NCBI RefSeq assembly: GCF_900106665.1
Contig: NZ_FNNA01000001.1
Location: 310,001 to 374,000, forward strand
Reading direction: 5' to 3'
DNA: 64,000 nt
Source: Paracoccus sanguinis
GTDB taxonomy: Bacteria > Pseudomonadota > Alphaproteobacteria > Rhodobacterales > Rhodobacteraceae
The translations under genes and the position numbers were made by a program. Positions 38,495 to 46,717 of this stretch are shown here, piece by piece; the first letter of the stretch is position 1, and each line of letters begins with the position of its first letter. The notes under the pieces were generated by a model, which had not been told where the DNA came from, did no database searches, and saw only the letters and a list, made by a program, of their open reading frames with translations.

Positions 38495-39945
38495 TCGTAC
38501 TGCTCCCGATAGGTGCGCACGATGTAGAGCGCGAAGACGTTGAGCCCGAGGGTCAGGACGAAGAGCGTCAGGCCCAGGGCAAAGGCGACCAGCGTCTCGG
38601 GGCTGGCGAAGTCGTTGTCGCCGGTCAGCTGGCCGACGATCTTGACGGTGATGGTGGTCATCGCCTCGAACGGGTTGGGGCTGATGCGCGCCATGGCGCC
38701 GGCGCCGAGGACGACGATCATCGTCTCGCCGATGGCGCGGCTGGCGGCCAGCAGCACGGCGCCGACGATCCCCGGCAGCGCCGCGGGCAGCACCACCTGG
38801 CGCACCGTCTCCGAGGGCGTCGAGCCCATGGCGAGGCTGCCGTCACGCAGCGACTGCGGCACCGCGTTGATGATGTCGTCCGACAGCGAGCTGACGAACG
38901 GGATCAGCATCATCCCCATCACCAGACCCGCGGTCATCACCGAGGACGCGCTGTTGCCCAGACCCATCGGCTGCGCCAGCCAGTCGCGGATCAGCGGGCC
39001 GACGGTGACGAGCGCAAAGAGGCCGTAGACGATGGTCGGGATGCCGGCGAGCACCTCGATGGCGGGCTTGACCAGCGACCGCACCCGGGGCGTGGCGTAC
39101 TCGCTCATGTAGATCGCGGCGAAAAGGCCGATCGGCACCGACACCAGCAGCGCGATCAGCGAGATGTAGAGCGTCCCCCACAGCAGCGGCAGCATCCCGA
39201 GCTTCGAGCCGCCGCCGAAGGACGGCGTCCACTCGGTCCCGAAGAAGAAGTCCTGCCACGGGTAGAGCTGGAAGAAATGCACCGATTCGAAGACCAGCGA
39301 GAGCACGATCCCGATGGTGGTGAAGATGGCGATCATCGAGCAGAGGATCAGCAGGCCGCGCACGACCTGCTCGACCACGTTGCGGGCGCGGAACTGCGGC
39401 GTCGTCCGCATCAGCGCGAAGCCGAGCCCGCCGAGCGCCAGCACCAGCGCGAGGCCGGTCAGGATCCGCCCGCCGGTGCGGGTGAAGTCGCCATAGGACT
39501 GCGCGGCGCGCAGGATGTGGGGGGTGGTCGAGACGCGCAGCCCGGCGGCGCTCAGCCGGTCGAAGGCGGCGCTGTCCTCGGGGGTGAGGGCGGCGACCTC
39601 GGCCGGGGTCAGCACGTCGCGGGCGACGGCGGCGTTGAGCTGGCTGGCCGAGCGGCGCACGTCCTCCATCACCAGCCGGCGGCTGTCGCTGTCCGACATG
39701 GCCTCGGCCGGGATGGCGCGGTGGACCACGCGGTCGATGACCAGCGGCTGGGCGATGCCCCAGAGCAGCAGCACCAGAAGCGCCGGGACGGCAGTGAACA
39801 GCGCCACGTTCCAGCCGTAATAGGTCGGGCGCGAGTGCAGCACCCTCGTGTTGCCGTCCACGGCCCGGACCGAGCGGGTGCGGCCGAGGACATAGCCCAC
39901 GACGGCGAGGGCCAGGACGATGAGTGTGATCCAGAGGGTCGGCAT
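38491..39945 (-). CDS. pstC: Phosphate ABC transporter permease PstC (long form)
   Basis: PstC partners PstA in the Pst channel. The 484-aa protein has an N-terminal membrane segment (MPTLWITLIVLALAVVGYVLG), a periplasmic insertion, and the permease core from about residue 205. The EAA-like loop is AMGSTPSETVRQVVLPAALPGIVGAVLLA near 380. ATG 39945 was preferred over an ATG 15 bases upstream because GAGG lies just ahead of it. A 268-base gap with no gene separates it from pstS, where internal transcript processing could lower pstC expression relative to pstS. Confidence 0.94.
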   Translation of the reverse strand: MPTLWITLIVLALAVVGYVLGRTRSVRAVDGNTRVLHSRPTYYGWNVALFTAVPALLVLLLWGIAQPLVIDRVVHRAIPAEAMSDSDSRRLVMEDVRRSASQLNAAVARDVLTPAEVAALTPEDSAAFDRLSAAGLRVSTTPHILRAAQSYGDFTRTGGRILTGLALVLALGGLGFALMRTTPQFRARNVVEQVVRGLLILCSMIAIFTTIGIVLSLVFESVHFFQLYPWQDFFFGTEWTPSFGGGSKLGMLPLLWGTLYISLIALLVSVPIGLFAAIYMSEYATPRVRSLVKPAIEVLAGIPTIVYGLFALVTVGPLIRDWLAQPMGLGNSASSVMTAGLVMGMMLIPFVSSLSDDIINAVPQSLRDGSLAMGSTPSETVRQVVLPAALPGIVGAVLLAASRAIGETMIVVLGAGAMARISPNPFEAMTTITVKIVGQLTGDNDFASPETLVAFALGLTLFVLTLGLNVFALYIVRTYREQYE

Positions 39946-40213
39946 GGTGCCTCGCAGCATGGGTGCGCCCGTCGAGCGGCCGGGACGCGGGGAGGCCGGC
40001 CCCGCCGGGCGGACGCGGGCCAGCCTCGGGTCGAGGCGGCGCGACGGACGCGGCGGCCGCGGTGCCGGCAGTCTAGCAGATGCGAACGCCCGAGATCACG
40101 AGGGCAGACTCGGTTCCGGGGCGTCCGGGGTGAGGCGGCCCCCGAAGGGACCGCCCGTCGGCATCGGGTGGCGCAGGGCCGGCCCCGCGGGGCCATCCTC
40201 GCGCCGTCCCGGA

Positions 40214-41251
40214 TCAGGGCATGGTGATCGTGGTGCCGTCCGCGACGGTCTTCTGCACGTCGGCCAGCTTGGGGTCCGGCACCAGGCCATAGGTCGCCAG
40301 CGGGCCGCCGGGACCGGCGATGGCGTCCGAGACGAAGAACTCGGCATATTCCTTCAGGCCCGGGATGACGCCGATGTGGTCCTTCTTGACGTAGAAGAAC
40401 AGCGGGCGCGACACCGGGTATTCGCCCGACGCGATGGTGTCGGTCGAGGGGGTCACGCCGTTGATGGTGGCGACCTTCAGCTTGTCGGTGTTGTTCTCGT
40501 AGAACGACAGGCCGAACACGCCCACGCCGGTCTTGTTGCTGTCGATGCGGGCCAGCGTCTCGGTGTAGTCGCCGTCGATGTCGACCGACTTGCCGTCGGT
40601 GCGGACCGCCTTGCAGGCGCCCTCGCCCTTCTTCTCGTCGCCGCCGTTGGCCTCGACCAGCGCCTCGAGCGCGCCGGCTTCCTTGCAGCCCGCGATCAGC
40701 ACCTTCTCCTCGAACACTTCACGGGTGCCGTGCTTGGTGCCGGGGATGAAGGCCATGATGTCCTGGTCGGGCAGCGACGGGTTCACGTCCTTCCACTTGG
40801 CGGCGGTGTTCGGCACCACCTTGCCGTCCACGACCACGTCCTTGGCCAGCGCCAGGAACACGTCCTTGGGGGTCAGCACGAAGTCGGCGCCGGCCTTGTC
40901 GCTGGCGAAGACGATGCCGTCGTAGCCGAACTGGACTTCGACGATGTTCGTCACGCCGTTGGCCTTGCAGGTCTCGAGCTCGGCCGGCTTGATCGGACGC
41001 GAGCTGTTGGCGACGTCGACGGTGTTCTCGCCCACGCCCTCGCAGAACTGCTTGAGACCGGCCGACGAGCCGCCGCCCTCGACCACGGGGGCCGGGAAGT
41101 CGGTGTTTTCGGCGAAGGCCTCGGCGACGATGGTGGCGTAGGGCAGCACGGTGGACGACCCGGCGACCTGGACGTTGTCGCGGGCGGCGGCGGCGGTCGC
41201 CGACAGCGCGACGATGGCCAGCGCCGAGGCGGAGAAAGTCAGCTTGTTCAT
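40214..41251 (-). CDS. pstS: Periplasmic phosphate-binding protein PstS
   Basis: PstS captures phosphate in the periplasm for PstCAB. The 345-aa precursor has a cleavable signal peptide (MNKLTFSASALAIVALSATAAAA). The binding fold follows: VAGSSTVLPYATIVAEAF, GGGSSAGLKQFCEG, VANSSRPIKPAE and IPGTKHGTREVFEEKV. These are the Ser/Thr/Arg-rich phosphate ligand loops. The promoter region carries several PhoB half-sites, so strong induction by phosphate limitation is expected. Confidence 0.96.
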   Translation of the reverse strand: MNKLTFSASALAIVALSATAAAARDNVQVAGSSTVLPYATIVAEAFAENTDFPAPVVEGGGSSAGLKQFCEGVGENTVDVANSSRPIKPAELETCKANGVTNIVEVQFGYDGIVFASDKAGADFVLTPKDVFLALAKDVVVDGKVVPNTAAKWKDVNPSLPDQDIMAFIPGTKHGTREVFEEKVLIAGCKEAGALEALVEANGGDEKKGEGACKAVRTDGKSVDIDGDYTETLARIDSNKTGVGVFGLSFYENNTDKLKVATINGVTPSTDTIASGEYPVSRPLFFYVKKDHIGVIPGLKEYAEFFVSDAIAGPGGPLATYGLVPDPKLADVQKTVADGTTITMP

Positions 41252-41309
41252 GGCAGGCTCCTGCAGTTGGGTGGCGTGGCCGCCACGGGGCGCGACCTAT
41301 CGCGGAAGT

Positions 41310-41349
41310 GCGACGGTTTCGTGACAGTCTCTTGACGGTTTCATGTCGC
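41310..41349 (-). promoter_or_regulatory. PhoB box array upstream of pstS
   Basis: On the minus strand four half-sites follow each other every 11 bp: GCGACAT, CCGTCAA, CTGTCAC and CCGTCGC, separated by GAAA, GAGA and GAAA. This fits the Pho box layout (CTGTCAT-like 7-mers with 4-bp spacers), giving room for up to three overlapping PhoB dimer sites. It starts about 59 bases before the pstS ATG and also faces the divergent GST gene. Confidence 0.85.
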
Positions 41350-41440
41350 CGCCGGCGCCATCGCCGGTTGACGCCGCGTCGGAAACCCGCGTTGTCTGGG
41401 CCACGCCCGATCCGGGCCGCCCTCACGGAGAATACCGCAG

Positions 41441-42103
41441 ATGCTGACCATCCACGGCGTCACCCGCTCGCGCGCGTCGCGGCTGATCTGGCTGTGCCAC
41501 GAGCTGGACCTGCCCTTCCGGCAAGAGCCGGTGATCCAGGCCTACCGGCTGGCCGACGCCGACGCGCCCGACGCGCCGATGAACACCCGCTCGCCCGCGT
41601 TCCTGGCGCTGTCGCCCGCGGGGGCGATCCCGGTGATCGAGGATGACGGGCTGGTGCTCTTCGAATCGCTGGCGCAGACGCTGTATCTGGCGCGCAAGCA
41701 TGACGCGAACGGCATCGGCCCGCGCGATCCGGCCGAGGACGCGTTGATGATGCAGTGGTCCTTCTATGCCGCGACCGCCATCGAGCCCGACGCCCTGACG
41801 ATCCTCTTCCTGCACGCCCGCGGGCAGGAACAGTCGGGCGAGGATGCCGCCATGGTCGCGAACGCCGCCGAGCGGCTGGTGCGCCCGCTCAAGGTGCTCG
41901 ACGCGCATCTGGCCACGCAGTGGCACCTGGTCGGCGGGCGCTTCACCGTCGCCGACCTGAACATGGCCGAGGTGATCCGCTACGCGCAGGGCTACGGCGC
42001 GCTGATGGCGCAGTTTCCGGCCATCGAGGCGTGGCTGGCGGCCTGCCAGTCCCGCGACGGCTTCCGCCGGATGTGGGAAGCGCGGATGGCCGAGCCGGAA
42101 TAA
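41441..42103 (+). CDS. Glutathione S-transferase family protein
   Basis: The 220-aa protein has the GST thioredoxin-like N-terminal domain (MLTIHGVTRSRASRLIWLCHELDLPF, with SPAGAIPVIED carrying the cis-Pro and the FESLAQTLYLA glutathione motif). A helical C-terminal domain has VADLNMAEVIRYAQ. It is distinct from the other GST at 14 kb. The gene is divergent from pstS with 189 bases between, so the PhoB sites there could in principle affect it, but no direct evidence exists. The substrate is unknown. Confidence 0.9.
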   Translation: MLTIHGVTRSRASRLIWLCHELDLPFRQEPVIQAYRLADADAPDAPMNTRSPAFLALSPAGAIPVIEDDGLVLFESLAQTLYLARKHDANGIGPRDPAEDALMMQWSFYAATAIEPDALTILFLHARGQEQSGEDAAMVANAAERLVRPLKVLDAHLATQWHLVGGRFTVADLNMAEVIRYAQGYGALMAQFPAIEAWLAACQSRDGFRRMWEARMAEPE

Positions 42104-42131
42104 CGGATTGGGGTGCAGGCAGGGACGGAGA

Positions 42132-42170
42132 TTGAAATATGCACCCGGATATGCGATATTCCGTGCATTC
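42132..42170 (+). promoter_or_regulatory. Promoter and palindromic operator of the phd-doc module
   Basis: TTGAAA at 42132 and GATATT at 42155 are 17 bases apart, a good sigma-70 promoter. The -10 is embedded in GGATATGCGATATTCC (42147-42162), a near-perfect inverted repeat, and an outer pair, GAAATATGCAC and GTGCATTC, flanks it. This is the layout expected for autorepression by a Phd/YefM antitoxin and its toxin complex. Confidence 0.65.
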
Positions 42171-42184
42171 ACCCGGAGAGTGCC

Positions 42185-42430
42185 ATGACCCGCCTGCTCA
42201 CGAACCACATCGCCACGATCACCGAGCTGCGCGAACCGCACAAGGTGCTCGAACGCTCGGGCGGCAAGCCGGTGGCGATCCTCAAGAACAGCGCCGTGGT
42301 CGCCTATCTGGTGCCTGAGGAGGCGACGGTCCCCAACGTCCGCTATGCGACGATGGACGAGGTGATGGAGTCGCTCGAGCGCACCCGTGAGATCGCCCAG
42401 CCGGTGCTCGACTATCTCAAGGACAAGTAA
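42185..42430 (+). CDS. Phd/YefM-family antitoxin
   Basis: The 81-aa antitoxin is expected to repress its own operon through an N-terminal Phd/YefM fold (TNHIATITELREPHKVLERSGGKPVAILKNSAVVAYLV). A C-terminal helix (EVMESLERTREIAQPVLDYLKD) would bind and neutralise the Doc toxin. ATG 42185 follows GGAGAG, and the stop overlaps the toxin start by one base (TAATG), so both are made together. The promoter region carries palindromic operator sequence. Confidence 0.9.
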   Translation: MTRLLTNHIATITELREPHKVLERSGGKPVAILKNSAVVAYLVPEEATVPNVRYATMDEVMESLERTREIAQPVLDYLKDK

Positions 42431-42810
42431 TGTCCGCCTATCTGCTTCCCTCGGCCGCGATGGTCGAGGCGATCCATGATGCTGTCCTGAACCCGGGCGA
42501 GCTGGCCGGCCGGGCCCGCGACAAGTCGCTCGAAGGCGCACTGGCGCGGGTCGAGAACCGGCTTGCATACGGCCTCGTCGAGGATGTCGTCGGTCTGGCT
42601 GCGGCCTATGCGATGGCCATCGCGCAGGGTCATTGCTTCAACGATGCCAACAAGCGGACGGCCTACCGGGTGCTGATCGTCGTGCTCGACATGAACGGGG
42701 CGCCCGTCCCCGTCGTGGCCGAAGACATCATCGGCCAGAAGATCATCGCGCTGGCGCAGGGCAAGATCGACGACGGCGCGCTCGCCGACTGGCTGCGTGA
42801 GCGGACCTGA
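42430..42810 (+). CDS. Doc-type toxin (Fic fold)
   Basis: Doc toxins phosphorylate EF-Tu and so stop translation. The 126-aa protein carries the Fic core HCFNDANKRTA with His68, Phe70, Asp72, Asn74 and Arg76 in place, so the active site looks intact. The N-terminus (EAIHDAVLNPGELAGRARDKSLEGALARVENRL) is typical of the death-on-curing family. The adjacent Phd/YefM protein is the cognate antitoxin. It lies just upstream of parE, with 138 bases between. Confidence 0.92.
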   Translation: MSAYLLPSAAMVEAIHDAVLNPGELAGRARDKSLEGALARVENRLAYGLVEDVVGLAAAYAMAIAQGHCFNDANKRTAYRVLIVVLDMNGAPVPVVAEDIIGQKIIALAQGKIDDGALADWLRERT

Positions 42811-42948
42811 CCCGCTCCCCGACGGCGCTGCGGGTCGCTGGCGCCGGGCTGGGGCATTTGGGCCAGAAAGACGCCGCGACGCCGCAAGGGTTGCCCCGCC
42901 GCGGCCCGGCGTGGGATAAGCCCGAAAACGACAAGCCGAGCAGCCTTC

Positions 42949-44913
42949 ATGTCCGATGATCTTCTCAGCGGCGCCAGCGCCGCGACCGACAGCTATTCCG
43001 CCGCCTCGATCGAGGTGCTGGAAGGGCTGGAACCCGTTCGCAAGCGGCCGGGGATGTACATCGGCGGCACCGACGAACGCGCCCTGCACCATCTTGTCGC
43101 CGAAATCCTCGACAACGCCATGGACGAGGCCGTGGCCGGCCACGCCAGCCGCATCGAGGTCGAACTGCTGGCCGACCACTCGGTCGTCGTGCGCGACAAC
43201 GGCCGCGGCATCCCGGTCGATCCGCACCCCAAGTTCCCCGGCAAGTCGGCGCTCGAGGTGATCCTCTGCACGCTGCACGCCGGCGGCAAGTTCACCGAAG
43301 GCGCCTATCAGACCTCGGGCGGTCTGCACGGCGTCGGCGCCTCGGTCGTCAACGCGCTGTCGGACCGGATGGTCGTCGAGGTCGCCCGCAACCGCGAGCT
43401 GTGGCGGCAGAGCTTCTCGCGCGGCATCCCGCAGGGTCCGGTCGAGAAGATCGGCCCGTCCCCGAACCGCCGCGGCACCACCGTCACCTTCCACGCCGAC
43501 GAGCAGATCTTCGGCCACCACCGCCTCAAGCCCGCGCGGATCATGCGGATGGTCAAGTCCAAGGCCTATCTGCATTCCGGCGTCGAGATCCGCTGGCGGA
43601 CCGAGATCGACGACGGCGAGACCCCGCGCGAGGCGACCTTCCACTTCCCCGGCGGCCTCTCGGACTACCTCGCCGAGCAGCTCGGGGGCGCCACCACATA
43701 CGCCGACCGCCCGTTTGCCGGCCTGGTCGAGTTCCGCGAGCGCTTCGGCGTGCCGGGCAAGGTCGAGTGGGCGATCAACTGGACGCCCTCGCGCGACGGC
43801 TTCATCCAGTCCTACTGCAACACCGTGCCGACGCCCGAGGGGGGCACGCACGAAGGCGGGTTCTGGACCGCGATCCTCAAGGGCATCCGCGCCTATGGCG
43901 AGCTGACCAAGAACCGCAAGGCCGAGAACATCACCCGCGACGACCTGCTGACCGGCGGCTGCGCGCTGGTGTCGTGCTTCATTGCCGAGCCCGAGTTCGT
44001 CGGCCAGACCAAGGACCGCCTCGCCACCACCGAGGCCGCGCGGCTGGTCGAGGGCGCGGTGCGCGACCATTTCGACAACTGGCTGGCCGCCGACACCAAG
44101 TCGGCCGGCGCGATCCTCGATTTCCTCGTCCTGCGCGCCGAAGAGCGCCTGCGCCGCCGGCAGGAGAAGGAGACGGCGCGCAAGTCCGCGACCAAGAAGC
44201 TGCGCCTGCCCGGCAAGCTGGTGGACTGCTCGGCCACCGCGCGCGAGGGCACCGAGATCTTCATCGTCGAGGGCGACTCGGCCGGCGGCAGCGCCAAGGC
44301 GGCGCGCGACCGGGCGACGCAGGCGCTGCTGCCCCTGCGTGGCAAGGTGCTGAACGTGCTCGGGGCGGCGTCCTCGAAGCTGTCGCAGAACGCCGAGTTG
44401 AGCGACCTCTGCCAGGCGCTCGGCGTCGGCATGGGGACGCGCTTCAACGTCGACGACCTGCGCTATGACAAGGTCATCATCATGACCGACGCGGACGTGG
44501 ACGGGGCGCATATCGCCTCGCTGCTGATGACGTTCTTCTTCACCCAGATGCGGCCGCTGATCGACAAGGGGCACCTCTACCTCGCCTGCCCGCCGCTCTA
44601 CCGGCTGACGCAAGGGGCCGAGCGGGTCTACGTCGCCGACGAGGCCGAGAAGGAGGCGTGGCTTGCCAAGGGCCTCGGCGGCAAGGGCAAGATCGACGTG
44701 CAGCGCTTCAAGGGCCTGGGCGAGATGGACGCCAAGGACCTGAAGGACACGACGATGAACCCGGCCTCGCGCAAGCTGATCCGGGTGTCGATCGACGACG
44801 AGGACGGCGGCGAGACCGGCGATCTGGTCGAACGGTTGATGGGCAAGAAGCCCGAGCTGCGGTTCCAGTATATCAGCGAGAACGCGCAGTTCGTGGAGGA
44901 GCTGGACGTCTGA
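42949..44913 (+). CDS. parE: DNA topoisomerase IV subunit B
   Basis: ParE is the ATPase subunit of topoisomerase IV, which unlinks daughter chromosomes. The 654-aa protein has the GHKL ATPase domain (VRKRPGMYIGG, EILDNAMDEA with catalytic Glu, VRDNGRGIPVD, GGLHGVGASVVNALS), the transducer domain, and the TOPRIM domain with FIVEGDSAGGSAK and MTDADVDGAHI. The C-terminal IQRFKGLGEMDA-type motif (VQRFKGLGEM) is also present. Length fits ParE better than GyrB. parC is not in the window. Toxin-antitoxin modules flank the gene on both sides. Confidence 0.94.
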   Translation: MSDDLLSGASAATDSYSAASIEVLEGLEPVRKRPGMYIGGTDERALHHLVAEILDNAMDEAVAGHASRIEVELLADHSVVVRDNGRGIPVDPHPKFPGKSALEVILCTLHAGGKFTEGAYQTSGGLHGVGASVVNALSDRMVVEVARNRELWRQSFSRGIPQGPVEKIGPSPNRRGTTVTFHADEQIFGHHRLKPARIMRMVKSKAYLHSGVEIRWRTEIDDGETPREATFHFPGGLSDYLAEQLGGATTYADRPFAGLVEFRERFGVPGKVEWAINWTPSRDGFIQSYCNTVPTPEGGTHEGGFWTAILKGIRAYGELTKNRKAENITRDDLLTGGCALVSCFIAEPEFVGQTKDRLATTEAARLVEGAVRDHFDNWLAADTKSAGAILDFLVLRAEERLRRRQEKETARKSATKKLRLPGKLVDCSATAREGTEIFIVEGDSAGGSAKAARDRATQALLPLRGKVLNVLGAASSKLSQNAELSDLCQALGVGMGTRFNVDDLRYDKVIIMTDADVDGAHIASLLMTFFFTQMRPLIDKGHLYLACPPLYRLTQGAERVYVADEAEKEAWLAKGLGGKGKIDVQRFKGLGEMDAKDLKDTTMNPASRKLIRVSIDDEDGGETGDLVERLMGKKPELRFQYISENAQFVEELDV

Positions 44914-44929
44914 GGCCTTGATCCCCCGA

Positions 44930-44949
44930 ATTTATATGTGCATATAAAT
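44930..44949 (+). promoter_or_regulatory. Palindromic operator overlapping the brnT start codon
   Basis: ATTTATATGTGCATATAAAT is a perfect inverted repeat of 9-bp arms around a TG centre. Its right arm runs into the brnT ATG (44948), and the AT-rich arms also look like -10 elements. No Shine-Dalgarno precedes the ATG, so the mRNA may be leaderless or nearly so. BrnA antitoxins autorepress their operons, making this the likely site. Confidence 0.7.
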
Positions 44950-45217
44950 GTTCGAGTGGGACGACGACAAGCGCGCGGCGAATCTGGCCAAGCATGGTGT
45001 CGATCTGGCCGCTGCCGGACGGCTTGACTGGGGTTCAGCGCTGACTGTCCCTGACGAGCGGGGGGATTATGGCGAGGCGCGGTTCGTGTCGATCCTGCCG
45101 CTGGACCGTCGCCTGCACGTCTGCGTCTGGACGTGGCGCGCGCGGGCGCGGCGGATCATCAGCCTGCGCAAGGCCAATGCGCGAGAGGAGCGGTTCTATG
45201 GGAAAGAGCTATATTGA
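44948..45217 (+). CDS. brnT: BrnT-family toxin
   Basis: The 89-aa protein matches BrnT, a RelE-fold ribonuclease toxin that inhibits translation. Landmarks are FEWDDDKRAANLAKHGVDL at the N-terminus, the central ALTVPDERGDYGEARFVSI and the C-terminal RRIISLRKANAREERFY. The putative active-site Arg and Tyr/His positions are present. The gene precedes and overlaps its antitoxin by 20 bases, the toxin-first order normal for BrnTA. Thirty-four bases separate it from parE. Confidence 0.93.
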   Translation: MFEWDDDKRAANLAKHGVDLAAAGRLDWGSALTVPDERGDYGEARFVSILPLDRRLHVCVWTWRARARRIISLRKANAREERFYGKELY

Positions 45218-45455
45218 CCCCGACGGCAGCGCAGTCGAACTCGACGCCGAATGGTTCGCGCGCGCCAAGCCCTCGACCGAGATTCCCGAACTCGCCGAGG
45301 TCATCCGGCGCGGCCGCCCGCCGCTGCCCCAGGACGAGCGCAAGCAGCGGGTGACGATGTATCTTGACCGCGACCTGATCGAGGCGCTCAAGGCCGACGG
45401 CCGCGGCTGGCAGACCCGCGCCAACGCGCTGCTCAGGAAGGCGGCGGGGTTGTAG
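45198..45455 (+). CDS. brnA: BrnA-family antitoxin
   Basis: The 85-aa antitoxin has a ribbon-helix-helix-type C-terminus (RVTMYLDRDLIEALKADGRGWQTRANALLRKA), for DNA binding and dimerisation. An N-terminal part (AVELDAEWFARAKPSTEIPELAEV) probably wraps the toxin. ATG 45198 follows GAGAGGAG and lies inside the end of brnT. It likely represses the operon through the palindrome at the brnT start. The open frame begins further upstream, but that part belongs to the overlapping brnT sequence. Confidence 0.92.
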   Translation: MGKSYIDPDGSAVELDAEWFARAKPSTEIPELAEVIRRGRPPLPQDERKQRVTMYLDRDLIEALKADGRGWQTRANALLRKAAGL

Positions 45456-45534
45456 GTTTTCCCTGCGCGCCGAACAGCCCCAGAGTGGACCCTTCTTCAA
45501 GGCGCGCCCTGCACCGGACAGGGCCAGAGTCCCC

Positions 45535-45975
45535 CTACCGCTGCAACGTCTCCACATACCCCTGCAGCGCCACCAGACGTGCGGGCGTGGGCACGCGCAG
45601 GCCGTCGCCCGCGTCGAACATCACCTTCGGGCCGCGGCCGATCTCTTCGCCGAACTGCGGCATCGGGCTGTCGGTCTTGCCCATCGTATAGCCGTCGATC
45701 CGCGCCATCACCCGCAGCCTCGGGAAGGTGCCGCCGTTGCGGCGCGCAAGCTGCGTGAGGTCCGTGGGTCGGGGCGAGAGGCCCGCGGCCGCCGGACCGT
45801 CGCCGCGCCCTGTCGGGCCGTGGCAGGCGACGCAGTATCGGGCGTAGTCGGCCGCACCCTGCGCGGCCTGCGCGGCGGCGGGGCCGGTGGGGCGCGGGGC
45901 CTCGGCCTCGGGCACGCAGCCCGTCAGCAGCAGGGCGGCGCCCATTGCGGCCAGGGTCGGTCTGGCGAACATCAT
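45535..45975 (-). CDS. Lipoprotein c-type cytochrome
   Basis: The 146-aa protein has a lipoprotein signal peptide ending in the lipobox LLTGC (Cys near residue 19). One class I cytochrome c domain follows, with haem site CVACH near residue 49 and a probable Met ligand in SPMPQFG near 104. It should be a membrane-anchored, periplasm-facing electron carrier. The redox partner is unknown. The ATG pair at 45975/45972 follows GAGGGA. It is on the same strand as the downstream-lying lolD but with its own position last in the run. Confidence 0.88.
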   Translation of the reverse strand: MMFARPTLAAMGAALLLTGCVPEAEAPRPTGPAAAQAAQGAADYARYCVACHGPTGRGDGPAAAGLSPRPTDLTQLARRNGGTFPRLRVMARIDGYTMGKTDSPMPQFGEEIGRGPKVMFDAGDGLRVPTPARLVALQGYVETLQR

Positions 45976-46045
45976 CCTCGGTCCCTCGCTGGTTTTGCCC
46001 GCGACTCTGCCCGCCCGGGCCACCCCGCGCAACCCTCGCCGGGCC

Positions 46046-46709
<664 letters not shown>

Positions 46710-46717
<8 letters not shown>

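Noticed and set aside
39946-40213. pstS-pstC gap examined for an extra gene
   Set aside because: No frame with a start, ribosome binding site and plausible protein; only GC-rich inverted sequence was seen.
42949-44913. Topoisomerase gene considered as gyrB
   Set aside because: At 654 residues and without the long TOPRIM-associated insertion of proteobacterial GyrB, ParE is the better fit.
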